Source: Paenibacillus agricola
GTDB taxonomy: Bacteria > Bacillota > Bacilli > Paenibacillales > NBRC-103111
Assembly (NCBI RefSeq): GCF_011440305.1
Contig: NZ_JAAOIW010000027.1
Location: 1-59,714, forward strand
DNA length: 59,714 nt
Reading direction: 5' to 3'
The translations under genes were made by a program, and so were the position numbers. Of this stretch, positions 51,956-59,714 are shown in pieces (within the stretch, counting starts at the first letter, position 1; the number at the start of each line of letters is the position of its first letter). The notes under the pieces are model-generated. The model had not been told where the DNA came from and ran no database searches. It worked only from the letters and a program-made list of their open reading frames with translations.

Positions 51956-52648
51956 ATGAATTTATTTGAAAAAGAGCAGTGGATTCAAGAAGCGGCTGAG
52001 CGTTACGAAAACCAACCACCTGAAGCATTAATTGAACTAGCGGTAGAAAAGTTTCCAAATATCACTTTAGCCTGTAGCTTCGGCGCGGAGGATGTAGTAT
52101 TGGTCGATATGCTACAAAAGCTGAGCCCGAAATCAGATATTTTTTATTTAGACACGAATGTACACTTTAAAGAAACCTATGAGACACGTGATAAGATGCA
52201 GCAGCACTATGGTTTAGAGTTTGTACAAGTATTGCCTAAACTAACTTTGGTCGAGCAAGCTACGCAGTTTGGAGACGAGCTTTGGAAAACTAGCCCTAAC
52301 CAATGCTGCAATATACGTAAAGTTGATCCTTTAACAGATATTTTAAAAAATTATGACGCATGGATTACCGGAATTCGCCGCGACCAAGCACCAACTCGCG
52401 CTAATTCGAAGAAAGTTGAGTACGACACTAAATTTGGCTTAGTGAAATTCAATCCTTTAGCCGGTTGGACTTCTGAAGATGTTTGGAATTATATCCGCAG
52501 CAATAACGTTCTTTATAATCCGCTGCATGATAACAATTATCCAAGCATTGGCTGCACCCATTGCACGCGGCAAGTAGCAGCAGGCGAAGATCCACGAGCT
52601 GGCCGGTGGGCAGATAGCGAAAAAACCGAATGTGGGCTTCATAAATAA
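51956..52648 (+). CDS. cysH: CysH-type adenylyl-sulfate reductase
   Basis: 230 aa. N-terminal PP-loop-like nucleotide-binding fold (TLACSFGAEDVVLVDML). Cys-Cys pair at 117-118 (CCNIRKVDPL) and C200/C203 (CTHCTR) are the four [4Fe-4S] ligands that mark APS reductases; the catalytic Cys226 lies in ECGLH at the C terminus. It reduces APS to sulfite with thioredoxin. The Fe-S set argues for APS rather than PAPS as substrate. SD AGGAGGTG is at 51944-51951. Confidence 0.92.
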   Translation: MNLFEKEQWIQEAAERYENQPPEALIELAVEKFPNITLACSFGAEDVVLVDMLQKLSPKSDIFYLDTNVHFKETYETRDKMQQHYGLEFVQVLPKLTLVEQATQFGDELWKTSPNQCCNIRKVDPLTDILKNYDAWITGIRRDQAPTRANSKKVEYDTKFGLVKFNPLAGWTSEDVWNYIRSNNVLYNPLHDNNYPSIGCTHCTRQVAAGEDPRAGRWADSEKTECGLHK

Positions 52649-52675
52649 CTCACAATTAAAGGAGAGCTTCATCTA

Positions 52676-53851
52676 ATGACGGAAACGATTCAACCTCATG
52701 GAGGTAAGCTAGTTTACCGCTTAGTAGAAGGCGAGGAACGTGGCAGGCTGCTGGAGCTTGCTAAGTCTTTGTTCCAGGTACCCATCAGTGCCTGGGCAAT
52801 CTCAGATTTGGATTTGATTGGTGTAGGAGCCTTTTCGCCATTAACGGGCTTTCTTGGTGAAGAGGATTATAAAACGGTTGTCGAACATATGAGGCTTGCT
52901 GATGGCACGGTATGGAGCATACCGGTAACTTTTCCAGTTGATGAACAAATCGCAGGTAGCTTCCAGAAGGGCGATCAAGTGGCCTTGGTGGGAGAGCATG
53001 ATAATGTCGTATATGGTATTCTAAACGTCGAGAGCGTCTATAGCGTAGATCAGAAGCATGAAGCGGTAAAGGTGTTCAAAACCGATGATCCAGCCCATCC
53101 AGGGGTACAGAAGCTGCTATCACGGCCTGCTACGAATATAGGGGGATCTGTACATGTATTAAATAGGCCCAAAGCTGAGAAATTCGAAGAGTTTTACTTC
53201 GACCCTGCCGAGACCCGTCGTACTTTTGTAGCTAATGGTTGGAAGACCGTGGTAGGATTTCAAACGCGTAATCCGGTGCATCGTGCCCATGAGTATATCC
53301 AGAAAACAGCTATGGAAATTGTGGACGGGATTTTTCTTAATCCATTGGTTGGCGAAACCAAATCGGATGACATATCTGCTGATGTACGGATGAAAAGCTA
53401 TTTGGTGCTTTTGGAAAATTATTATCCCAAGGACCGTGTCTTCTTAGGTGTTTTCCCTGCAGCTATGCGTTATGCGGGTCCCCGTGAAGCGATCTTCCAT
53501 GCGATGGTGCGTAAAAATTACGGTTGCACACACTTTATAGTGGGTCGTGACCATGCAGGTGTTGGCGACTATTATGGCACCTATGAGGCGCAAGAAATTT
53601 TTAGTAACTTTACGAAAGAGGAGCTGGGTATTACGCCTTTATTTTTTGAGCATAGCTTCTTTTGCAAGCGTTGCGGCAACATGGCATCCAGCAAGACCTG
53701 CCCACATGATGCTACCGAGCATCTTCATCTATCGGGTACCAAAGTACGCGCCATGCTACGTGACGGGCAATGCCCGCCGGTTGAATTTACCCGCCCGGAA
53801 GTGGCGCAAGTGCTTATAGATGGTATGAAAGAACCCGAATATCAAGTATAG
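52676..53851 (+). CDS. sat: Sulfate adenylyltransferase
   Basis: 391 aa. [12 protein letters not shown] holds the HxxH active-site pair H202/H205; [12 protein letters not shown] and a C-terminal zinc-like segment ([13 protein letters not shown]) follow. ATP plus sulfate gives APS, the substrate for the neighbouring cysH product. SD AAAGGAGAG is at 52659-52667. No kinase gene (cysC) follows, in line with direct APS reduction. Confidence 0.95.
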   Translation: MTETIQPHGGKLVYRLVEGEERGRLLELAKSLFQVPISAWAISDLDLIGVGAFSPLTGFLGEEDYKTVVEHMRLADGTVWSIPVTFPVDEQIAGSFQKGDQVALVGEHDNVVYGILNVESVYSVDQKHEAVKVFKTDDPAHPGVQKLLSRPATNIGGSVHVLNRPKAEKFEEFYFDPAETRRTFVANGWKTVVGFQTRNPVHRAHEYIQKTAMEIVDGIFLNPLVGETKSDDISADVRMKSYLVLLENYYPKDRVFLGVFPAAMRYAGPREAIFHAMVRKNYGCTHFIVGRDHAGVGDYYGTYEAQEIFSNFTKEELGITPLFFEHSFFCKRCGNMASSKTCPHDATEHLHLSGTKVRAMLRDGQCPPVEFTRPEVAQVLIDGMKEPEYQV

Positions 53852-53866
53852 CCTTAAGGTATATTT

Positions 53867-53919
53867 GTCCACCTTCATCCATATAGATGATACAGAATCT
53901 ATGGGGATGTGGGGTGGGC
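53867..53919 (+). promoter_or_regulatory. Stem-loop enclosing the cwlD ribosome binding site
   Basis: GTCCACC (53867-53873) pairs with GGTGGGC (53913-53919), CATCC (53876-53880) with GGATG (53905-53909), ATAGAT (53883-53888) with ATCTAT (53897-53902). About 20 pairs with small interruptions. The cwlD SD (GGGGTGG) is in the 3' arm. It could also act as a partial terminator for sat, though no T run follows. Confidence 0.6.
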
Positions 53920-53923
53920 TTTT

Positions 53924-54676
53924 ATGTTTAAGCGAAGGAAACGTGTGGTTGTCTGGTTGACCTTGCAGGGCAGCTTGAAAATATTGCTGTCGGCAGGGCT
54001 TGTCTTGCTCATGTTAATTATGTTTACCTACGAGCTGCCTGCAGCTCGTACATGGTCATACTGGACAATACCTTTATCCGGTAAGGTTATCGCCTTGGAT
54101 CCCGGCCACGGCGGCCCTGATGGGGGAGCGGAGAGCAAGGATGGACTTATAGAGAAGGATATCAACCTAGCCATAACGCTTTATCTTAGGGATTATTTGC
54201 AGGAGGCGGGCGCCCTTGTTTTTATGACCCGTGAGGACGATAAGGATTTGGCTGGATCTGCTACTAAGGGGTATAGCAAGAGAAAAACGGAAGACTTATT
54301 AAACCGAGCACAACTGATAAATCAGCAAAAATCCGATTTATTCATAAGCGTACATGTAAATAGTATTCCCTCGGTGAAATGGTCAGGAGCCCAAACCTTC
54401 TATTATCCCAACCACAAGGATAGCGCGGGGCTGGCCATGTGGATCCAAGAGGAATTAACCAAAAATCTCAATAATACGGACCGGATAGCTAAACCGGTTG
54501 GCAATGTGTTTCTGCTGAAAACGTTACAAATGCCAAGTGCATTGATTGAAGTCGGATTTCTCTCAAATCTGGAGGAGGCGGCCTTGCTTAGAAATGCAGC
54601 TTATCAGAAAAAAATTGCTGCTGCTGTTTACCAAGGAATATTGCGGTATTACTCTGGGGAAAAAGTGGGTTTATGA
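53924..54676 (+). CDS. cwlD: CwlD, germination N-acetylmuramoyl-L-alanine amidase
   Basis: 250 aa. An N-terminal membrane or signal segment (about residues 9-32) leads to an amidase_3 domain with zinc ligands in LDPGHGGPDGGAE, ISVHVNS and the catalytic Glu in IEVGFLSN. With PdaA it makes muramic-delta-lactam in spore cortex, needed for germination. ATG 53924 follows GGGGTGG by 6 bases. SD lies in a hairpin (see 53867-53919). Confidence 0.92.
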   Translation: MFKRRKRVVVWLTLQGSLKILLSAGLVLLMLIMFTYELPAARTWSYWTIPLSGKVIALDPGHGGPDGGAESKDGLIEKDINLAITLYLRDYLQEAGALVFMTREDDKDLAGSATKGYSKRKTEDLLNRAQLINQQKSDLFISVHVNSIPSVKWSGAQTFYYPNHKDSAGLAMWIQEELTKNLNNTDRIAKPVGNVFLLKTLQMPSALIEVGFLSNLEEAALLRNAAYQKKIAAAVYQGILRYYSGEKVGL

Positions 54677-54730
54677 ACAAACTATGCTATAATAACGTTC
54701 GAGTCTGATTAATGATATTGGGGTGAAGCT

Positions 54731-55813
54731 GTGCTTACGAAAGAACAATTGCTGGATGCGGTTCGTTCCATTCAGGATCAGGAATTTCATATGGATTTGG
54801 CGGAGCTGCATTTTGTAAGAGATATAATGGTCAAGGAAGGTCGAGTTTCGGCAACCGTCTTGCTATCAAAAGACGATAATCATTATCGGGACACCTTGAA
54901 TACCCAAGTTACAGCCGCGTTTCAAAAGGTAGGTGCCCTTGAGGTGCATTTACGGTTCCGTTCATTGTCTGACTTTGACCGCGCTGAGGTGGCCAAAAAG
55001 GTTCAAGAACAGGTCAAGGAAGTTATCGTTACAGAGACAGAGGCTGTGCGAAATATTCTCGACCCTGCCGCTGGTGTACATTTTATTGCCATTGCAAGTG
55101 GCAAGGGTGGCGTAGGTAAATCTACAGTCACTGTGAACTTGGCGGCTGCGTTAGCCAGGGAAGGTAAAAAGGTAGGCTTGATTGATGCGGATATTTATGG
55201 CTTCAGTGTGCCGGACATGATGGGCATTGACCAAAAGCCGGAACTTGTAGGTAACCGAATTATTCCTATTGAACGCTTTGGAGTCAAAGTGATCTCTATG
55301 GGTTTTTTTGTTGAGGATAATTCACCAGTTATTTGGCGTGGCCCTATGCTAGGCAAAATGCTTCGCAATTTTTTCCAGGAAGTTAATTGGGGCGATGTGG
55401 AATACGTCTTATTGGATTTGCCGCCAGGTACAGGGGATGTTGCCTTGGATGTGCACCAAATGATCCCGCAAAGCAAAGAAATTATTGTGACGACTCCTCA
55501 CGCAACAGCCGCCTTTGTAGCTGCGAGGGCAGGAGCCATGGCGATACATACGAATCATGAAATGTTAGGTATCGTAGAGAATATGTCTTATTACCAGGAT
55601 TCCAGCGGCGAAAAGGCCTATATATTTGGCAGAGGTGGCGGCGGTAAGTTGGCAGAGCAGCTTAATACACAATTGCTGGCGCAAATTCCTCTTGGTGCAC
55701 CGGATAACCATGTATCCGAGCCTGATTATTCACCATCGGTCTATAAGGCGGAGTCTGCGACAGGCCTTCTTTATAAAGAGCTTGCCCAAAAGGTGATAGC
55801 TAAGATGGAATAG
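54731..55813 (+). CDS. salA: SalA/Mrp-family P-loop ATPase
   Basis: 360 aa. An N-terminal DUF59 (MIP18-like) domain (about 1-85) and a Mrp/NBP35 ATPase with deviant Walker A SGKGGVGKST near 122-131 and PPGTGD. Such proteins carry Fe-S clusters; in Bacillus SalA also regulates scoC expression. GTG start 54731 after TTGGGGTGA. The place next to cwlD and gerD matches Bacillus. Confidence 0.9.
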   Translation: MLTKEQLLDAVRSIQDQEFHMDLAELHFVRDIMVKEGRVSATVLLSKDDNHYRDTLNTQVTAAFQKVGALEVHLRFRSLSDFDRAEVAKKVQEQVKEVIVTETEAVRNILDPAAGVHFIAIASGKGGVGKSTVTVNLAAALAREGKKVGLIDADIYGFSVPDMMGIDQKPELVGNRIIPIERFGVKVISMGFFVEDNSPVIWRGPMLGKMLRNFFQEVNWGDVEYVLLDLPPGTGDVALDVHQMIPQSKEIIVTTPHATAAFVAARAGAMAIHTNHEMLGIVENMSYYQDSSGEKAYIFGRGGGGKLAEQLNTQLLAQIPLGAPDNHVSEPDYSPSVYKAESATGLLYKELAQKVIAKME

Positions 55814-55834
55814 AGGCTTATCTTCGTTAGAAAA

Positions 55835-55866
55835 AGACCGCCCTTGGTATTAGGACGGTCTATTTT
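55835..55866. terminator. Bidirectional terminator between salA and gerD
   Basis: AGACCG (55835-55840) with CGGTCT (55856-55861) and a weaker inner CC/GG, flanked by A-rich and T-rich sides, between two convergent genes. Confidence 0.75.
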
Positions 55867-55907
55867 CTGTTCTCTACGACAATACCGCTCGATTAGAGGG
55901 CCATCTG

Positions 55908-56618
55908 CTATTGATTCTTGTTTTTCTCCTCGCTTTGGCTTTCCTCGGATTTCTTTTTCTCCCCGCCGTTGCCGCCTGAGCTACCGCTGCCAGAACCTCC
56001 GCTACCACTGTCACCCCCAGATGAAGCTTGCTGCTTCGGCTGCGATTCCTCCTCCAGCACCTTTTTCATCACATTCATAAGCTCCAATCGAAATAATGGG
56101 CTTTGCATCGATTCTTGAATTACGGTTTTGGTTTGCTGACGGTAAGCTGTGCTTTTCATTGTGTCCAGCAACATTTTTTCGAAATCCGGATTGTTCATCG
56201 TGCCGATTAAGGCTTGTTGGTACTCGGGATCCTTCATCAAATCTTTTTGAAGTTGCTTCATTTCCTTTTGGATCGCTTTGGCGAATTCTCCGGCAAATTT
56301 GGGGTCAGTAATGACCGTCTGTAAAAATTTATTATTGCTTGTATCCGTCAATACATCCTTAACGGCCATTTGCATTTGCTGGGTATCTCCCACGGACAGC
56401 AGCTTTAATTGCCCTTCGTCCTTTGCTGCTGCCTTGAGCGAGGCTGCGAGAATCGCTTGCTGCCCATCCTCGGTTTTCAATATATCCATCACCATAGTTT
56501 TGGTATCCTTGTATCCGCCATTCTGTGATTGTGAAGAACTTGTGTCTGAACCGCAAGAAGATAATAACAGCCCAATAAGAAAAAGGCTTAAAACTTTGCT
56601 TAGCCATTGTAATTTCAT
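55908..56618 (-). CDS. gerD: GerD, spore germination lipoprotein
   Basis: 236 aa. Signal peptide with lipobox LLLSSC (cleavage before Cys about residue 23). The middle is helical (KDVLTDTSNNKFLQTVITDP). The C-terminal tail is low complexity: Gly/Ser rich, then Lys/Glu rich. GerD clusters germinant receptors in the spore inner membrane. The start at 56618 (SD AAAGGAG upstream on this strand) gives a short basic leader; a longer reading to 56663 lacks support. It is opposite in strand to its neighbours. Confidence 0.9.
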   Translation of the reverse strand: MKLQWLSKVLSLFLIGLLLSSCGSDTSSSQSQNGGYKDTKTMVMDILKTEDGQQAILAASLKAAAKDEGQLKLLSVGDTQQMQMAVKDVLTDTSNNKFLQTVITDPKFAGEFAKAIQKEMKQLQKDLMKDPEYQQALIGTMNNPDFEKMLLDTMKSTAYRQQTKTVIQESMQSPLFRLELMNVMKKVLEEESQPKQQASSGGDSGSGGSGSGSSGGNGGEKKKSEESQSEEKNKNQ

Positions 56619-56757
56619 GGTGAGATGGCTCCTTTCTTTCTTGTTAGCCTTAGTATTCGCCAAAGCGCCATATTTTCACTCATTACTCCATTAGCTTTTT
56701 GTTGAGAAGGTTGGTACAATTATCATCAGAAAAGACGCTGTTGGTGGAGGTAAAGGT

Positions 56758-57354
56758 GTGACATTACGGAAATGGTTTTATTTATTTTGGACAACGCTTG
56801 TAGTTGGTGCTGTAGCCGCTTTGATAATCGGATTCATCTTGCAAGCCAGTGACCAGAAGCTGGGTATGCTTACAGGTAAGGAAATTGGATTTAATGTTTT
56901 AACAATGCTCCTGGGTGGGGCTATGATCAGCGCGCTTAGTCAAATGGGCTTTTTTGCATATTTAATTGTGCGATTTATTACCATGGGCATGATAAGAAGT
57001 AAATGGGTAACGAATGTGATTCAGATCATCTGTGTAGTTATTGCTTTTATAGACCTCATTTATTTACGGAATGTTGATACTGAAGAAGGCTGGATTTCCT
57101 ATACAGTTCTCCCAGTCATATTATTGATTGTTGCTTTTCTTACAGCTTGGTGGAAGGTGAAGTTAACGAACAGTAATGGATTTATTCCAACCTTATTTTT
57201 TATGACGGCGGTAACTGCCATAGAAGCGGTGCCTGCGCTTCGAATTAATAGCGGGGCATCTACCTTGTTTATGATGGTTCCTTTGCTTGCTTGTAATGCA
57301 TGGCAAATATTAATATTGTCGAAGGTGTTAAAAACAAACAAAGAGCCGCTTTGA
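56758..57354 (+). CDS. kbaA: KbaA, KinB signalling pathway activator
   Basis: 198 aa with about six transmembrane segments. The sequence matches the KbaA family (RKWFYLFWTTLVVGAVAALI at the start, conserved SQMGFFAYL). In Bacillus it is needed for signalling through sensor kinase KinB to Spo0F and sporulation. GTG start at 56758, with TGGAGGT upstream. It lies between gerD and pdaB, as in Bacillus. Confidence 0.9.
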   Translation: MTLRKWFYLFWTTLVVGAVAALIIGFILQASDQKLGMLTGKEIGFNVLTMLLGGAMISALSQMGFFAYLIVRFITMGMIRSKWVTNVIQIICVVIAFIDLIYLRNVDTEEGWISYTVLPVILLIVAFLTAWWKVKLTNSNGFIPTLFFMTAVTAIEAVPALRINSGASTLFMMVPLLACNAWQILILSKVLKTNKEPL

Positions 57355-57368
57355 CGGCTCTTGTTTTA
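57341..57368. terminator. Bidirectional terminator between kbaA and pdaB
   Basis: AAGAGCCG (57341-57348) with CGGCTCTT (57355-57362), overlapping the kbaA stop; A-rich before and T-rich after, so it can serve both convergent genes. Confidence 0.9.
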
Positions 57369-57385
57369 TATGTAAGTCCAGTTTG

Positions 57386-58171
57386 TTATTGAACATGCTT
57401 CATTGTTTGGTCCTCTACAGGAGGCTTATTAGAGACCTGAGTTTGTTTTAACAGTTCGCTCACCGTAACGAATTCATAGCCTTTAGCACGAAGCTGGTCG
57501 ATTATAGCTGGCAAGGCTTCATGGGTCTGCTTGCAGGAGTCGCTGGCATGCATGAGCACGATATCGCCGGGGTGTGCCTTAGATACAACGCGATTAATGA
57601 TGTTATCCACACCTTTGTTCATCCAATCCAAGGAGTCGGTGTCCCATTGGATAACCGTATAATTGAGCTCATTGGCAATGCGAAGCACTCTTTTGTCAAA
57701 ATCGCCATTGGGCATACGGATCAGGTTTGGGCTTTGGCCAGTGACCTCATTTAACACTTGATGGGCTGTTTGGATTTGGGTACGAATTTCTTCGTCGTTT
57801 AAACTGCTGTAGTTGACGTGCTTATGGCCATGACTCCCCACCTCCCATCCTCCTTTTACGATACGGTTCACCATTTCAGGATGGCTTTTGCTCCATGGTG
57901 AGGACAGAAAGAATGTAGCATTTTTGACGCCTTTATCCTCTAATATTTTTAAGATAGGCTCCATTCTCACCTCGCCCCAGCTGATGTCGAAGGTTAATGC
58001 TATCCACTTTTTATCGGTCTGCACACTGTAAATAGCCGCAGGCTCACCTTGTGAAAAGACGGTCACCTGATCCCGTTCGGAATAAATAATTCCGATTGCA
58101 AAAACAATAGCGGCAGCAATAATAAGGGCTTGCTTTAATTTTTTTCCGTTCACCACATAAAAATAATTCAT
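57386..58171 (-). CDS. pdaB: PdaB-type polysaccharide deacetylase
   Basis: 261 aa. N-terminal membrane anchor (about residues 14-32), then a NodB-homology domain with TFDISWGE in place of the usual TFDDG, the SHGHKH metal motif and RMPNGDFDKRVL. Loss of the second Asp in motif 1 is normal for PdaB. In Bacillus it is needed to keep spores viable late in sporulation. The start at 58171 has AAGGAGG 9 bases before it; a longer frame to 58225 lacks an SD. Confidence 0.92.
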   Translation of the reverse strand: MNYFYVVNGKKLKQALIIAAAIVFAIGIIYSERDQVTVFSQGEPAAIYSVQTDKKWIALTFDISWGEVRMEPILKILEDKGVKNATFFLSSPWSKSHPEMVNRIVKGGWEVGSHGHKHVNYSSLNDEEIRTQIQTAHQVLNEVTGQSPNLIRMPNGDFDKRVLRIANELNYTVIQWDTDSLDWMNKGVDNIINRVVSKAHPGDIVLMHASDSCKQTHEALPAIIDQLRAKGYEFVTVSELLKQTQVSNKPPVEDQTMKHVQ

Positions 58172-58210
58172 CAACCTAACCTCCTTATGGCCCCGCTTAC
58201 CAAAGAAGGG

Positions 58211-58240
58211 CTTGTATGATTGCATTTATTAAAATGTATG
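58211..58240 (-). promoter_or_regulatory. Possible sporulation (SigE-like) promoter of pdaB
   Basis: On the minus strand, CATACATT (58240-58233) and CATACAAG (58218-58211) are 14 bases apart, which resembles a SigE -35/-10 pair, about 40 bases before the pdaB start. This is only an inference from pattern. Confidence 0.3.
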
Positions 58241-58329
58241 CTAGGACCATTAAGTTAGACCAACAGCTTGGCTTAAACTTAAAAGCTTAAGCTTTAGCTT
58301 TATACAACACCAATAGGAGATGATGAGCC

Positions 58330-58935
58330 ATGGAACATATAAAAAAGCAAATGCGGGTGATGAAGCATTATTTTATAGCATCCACCCTAGTATTTGTCGT
58401 AGGCTTGATATTGGGAGCAGGCTTCTCGGATTCCTTCCAGGTTTTTATTGAAAGCCAGCTTAAAGGCTTGGAGCAATTGACCCAGTCGATTGCAAACAAA
58501 CCGAATCCCCAATGGTCGATTTTTTGGCTCATTTTTTGGAACAATATTGTAAAAACCTTGCTTATCATTGCTTTAGGAGCATTTTTCGGAGTGCTGCCTT
58601 TGTTCTTTCTGCTAGCTAATGGGATGCTTCTTGGTTATATAGGGGCGGTATCCACGCAAAAGGAATCTTTGCTTTTTGTAATCAAAGGCATTGCTCCCCA
58701 TGGAATTATTGAAATCCCAGCGATTATCATTGCAGCAGCATTTGGCTTGCGGTTGGGTGTACTGATGATGAAGGGGATGGCTTTGCTCATAAGTCCAGCT
58801 AGAGCTAATAATTTCAAAGAGGATTTTCGCGGTTTTGTTAAAGTGGTCATTCCTGTAGCGATTACGCTTATTGTTGCGTTGACTGTGGCGGCAGTAATAG
58901 AAAGTACCTTTACGTATTGGCTGGTAAAAAGTTAA
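58330..58935 (+). CDS. SpoIIM-family membrane protein
   Basis: 201 aa with about five or six membrane segments. Matches the stage II sporulation protein M / DUF95 family, with LFFLLANGMLLGYIGAV and the conserved APHGIIEIPAI motif. SpoIIM in Bacillus joins SpoIID and SpoIIP in peptidoglycan degradation at engulfment. Whether this copy is SpoIIM itself or a paralogue cannot be decided here; the position next to pdaB suggests a paralogue. SD TAGGAGATG is at 58314-58322. Confidence 0.85.
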   Translation: MEHIKKQMRVMKHYFIASTLVFVVGLILGAGFSDSFQVFIESQLKGLEQLTQSIANKPNPQWSIFWLIFWNNIVKTLLIIALGAFFGVLPLFFLLANGMLLGYIGAVSTQKESLLFVIKGIAPHGIIEIPAIIIAAAFGLRLGVLMMKGMALLISPARANNFKEDFRGFVKVVIPVAITLIVALTVAAVIESTFTYWLVKS

Positions 58936-59023
58936 GGGAACTATCGCATAAAAAAACCAAATATGTGCATAACAATAAAGCAGCAATGTGCTTGGTCTGC
59001 TTGGATGATTGAGGATGTATGAT

Positions 59024-59064
59024 AAAAAGCGCTTATATCGATTTGTGAACGTAGTGCTTTTTAC
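59024..59064 (+). terminator. Terminator after the SpoIIM-family gene
   Basis: AAAAAGCGCT (59024-59033) with AGTGCTTTTT (59053-59062), 10 pairs with one G-U, and a 19-base loop. Confidence 0.6.
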
Positions 59065-59136
59065 ATGACAGCCTTTTTTTGTGCCCTTAAATTCACAGAT
59101 TGAAAATGAATAACCAATTGGAAGGAGCATAAAGGT

Positions 59137-59355
59137 ATGCTCGGATTTCTTTTTAATGCAAGGGAATGCAGTGAGCTTGATTATGTACTGAAAAAAGAAT
59201 TGGACGAAATGCTATTTGATTTGAACGATAAAAAGATGGATTACGAAATAAAAAAAGCGATTGAGTCGCGGTATAAAGTGATTTTTCGAATGTATGCGAG
59301 GCTGGCTTCTCCCAAAGAAATATCCAAATATGCGAGGAATAAAATACAGCGTTAA
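59137..59355 (+). CDS. Small hypothetical protein
   Basis: 72 aa, helical and charged (DEMLFDLNDKKMDYEIKKAI), basic C terminus KYARNKIQR. No signal or membrane segment. ATG 59137 has GGAAGGAG 9 bases upstream, so it is probably translated. I do not recognise the family. It lies between the SpoIIM-family gene and an rRNA operon promoter. Confidence 0.7.
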   Translation: MLGFLFNARECSELDYVLKKELDEMLFDLNDKKMDYEIKKAIESRYKVIFRMYARLASPKEISKYARNKIQR

Positions 59356-59374
59356 AATAATTGGACAAGATTGC

Positions 59375-59402
59375 TTGACTTGTATTGTCGAAATATGATA
59401 CA
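59375..59402 (+). promoter_or_regulatory. Upstream rRNA promoter (P1)
   Basis: TTGACT (59375-59380) with GATACA (59397-59402), 16-base spacer. The 359-base stretch from the small gene to the window end holds only rRNA control elements and the 16S start. Confidence 0.5.
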
Positions 59403-59480
59403 TTACTTCTCGCCCCTTTTTAATCCTTGTAACCAAGATGGTGCAATAACCACTTGGAGATATGAACTAAAAAAAATGTC

Positions 59481-59510
59481 TTGCAATGATGATAGAGGCT
59501 GTGTTATATT
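59481..59510 (+). promoter_or_regulatory. Downstream rRNA promoter (P2)
   Basis: TTGCAA (59481-59486), 18-base spacer, TATATT (59505-59510). Tandem promoters are normal for Bacillales rRNA operons. Confidence 0.65.
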
Positions 59511-59586
59511 AAAGAAGTCGCCGCTAAACGGCAACTAAACGAATGAAAGAACGAGAAAGCCAGTAAGTAGGCTGAATGTTCAATCT

Positions 59587-59602
59587 GTTGTCCTTTGAAA
59601 AC
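59587..59602 (+). promoter_or_regulatory. boxA-like antitermination element of the rRNA leader
   Basis: TTGTCCTTTGAAAACT lies in the leader between P2 and 16S. It resembles the Bacillales rrn leader segment TGCTCTTTGAAAACT that holds boxA, where NusB-S10 bind. Confidence 0.6.
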
Positions 59603-59678
59603 TGAATCAACGAGTGAGTAAAAATAGAGAATGCAAGTTCTCGCCAGATGTAAAGAATGAGGCAACTCAAGTTCTACC

Positions 59679-59714
59679 TTAATGGAGAGTTTGATCCTGG
59701 CTCAGGACGAACGC
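59679..59714 (+). rRNA. rrs: 16S ribosomal RNA, 5' end (partial)
   Basis: GGAGAGTTTGATCCTGGCTC and the following AGGACGAACGC are the universal 5' end of 16S rRNA. Only about 36 bases lie in the window; the start is placed by analogy with Bacillus. Confidence 0.95.

Noticed and set aside
54731-54745. A seventh copy of the leader box at the salA start (GTGCTTACGAAAG)
   Set aside because: It is the beginning of the salA coding region, without the two-base gap and 7-bp stem.
56651-56680. A SigG-type promoter for gerD on the minus strand
   Set aside because: AATACTA is a fair -10 but the -35 (GTGAAA) is poor; noted only as a possibility.

Overview
The window is a chromosomal core segment of a spore-forming, low-to-mid GC Firmicute, most likely Paenibacillus or a close relative in Paenibacillaceae. 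The reasons are the RpoB/RpoC sequences, the Bacillales gene order from ctsR to pdaB, the sporulation genes (sigH, cwlD, gerD, kbaA, pdaB, a SpoIIM-family gene), and strong AGGAGG ribosome binding sites with frequent TTG and GTG starts. The window opens in the last rRNA gene (5S) of one rRNA operon and closes at the 5' end of the 16S gene of another. Both run on the + strand, so this is an inter-rrn segment. No insertion sequence, prophage, CRISPR array or tRNA gene was seen.

Layout. (1) 283-5048: CtsR-controlled protein quality-control operon ctsR-mcsA-mcsB-clpC, with a perfect CtsR heptad operator and a strong terminator. (2) 5185-8527: radA, disA (c-di-AMP synthase) and pssA (phosphatidylserine synthase). 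(3) 8630-16803: PIN/TRAM protein YacL, ispD-ispF, gltX, a cysteine T-box leader, cysE-cysS, mrnC, rlmB and the NYN-domain nuclease gene rae1 (yacP). (4) 16842-17610: sigH with its own promoter and terminator. (5) 17675-21327: rpmG-secE-nusG-rplK-rplA, then an L10-type leader and rplJ-rplL. (6) 21353-29588: an RsmC-like methyltransferase, rpoB and rpoC. (7) 29596-34388: an L7Ae-like gene, rpsL-rpsG-fusA-tuf. (8) 34454-49877: the long S10-spc-alpha cluster from rpsJ to rplQ, with secY, adk, map, a KOW protein, infA and rpmJ in the middle. (9) 49917-51804: truA, then rplM-rpsI with its own promoter and leader. (10) 51870-53851: a sulfate-assimilation pair, cysH-sat. (11) 53867-59062: sporulation and germination genes, cwlD, salA, gerD (minus), kbaA, pdaB (minus), a SpoIIM-family gene. 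(12) 59137-59714: a small hypothetical gene, tandem rRNA promoters, the boxA-containing leader and the start of 16S rRNA.

How the genes work together. Most encode transcription (rpoA, rpoB, rpoC, nusG, sigH), ribosomal proteins, elongation and initiation factors, rRNA modification and membrane insertion. Around them sit stress proteolysis, c-di-AMP signalling, isoprenoid precursor synthesis, cysteine and sulfur supply, and the sporulation programme. Cysteine supply appears twice: a T-box with specifier TGC before cysE-cysS, and sulfate activation and reduction by sat-cysH.

The most notable unexplained structure is a family of six short RNA-like units in front of rplJ (two in tandem), rplX (one) and rpmJ (three in tandem). 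Each has a 12-base box related to ATGCTTACGAAG, two free bases, and a 7-bp hairpin with 3-5 loop bases. The unit nearest the gene runs directly into a CTYAGGAGGT ribosome binding site. Stem sequences differ between units while pairing is kept, which points to selection on RNA structure. I do not recognise it as a named family.
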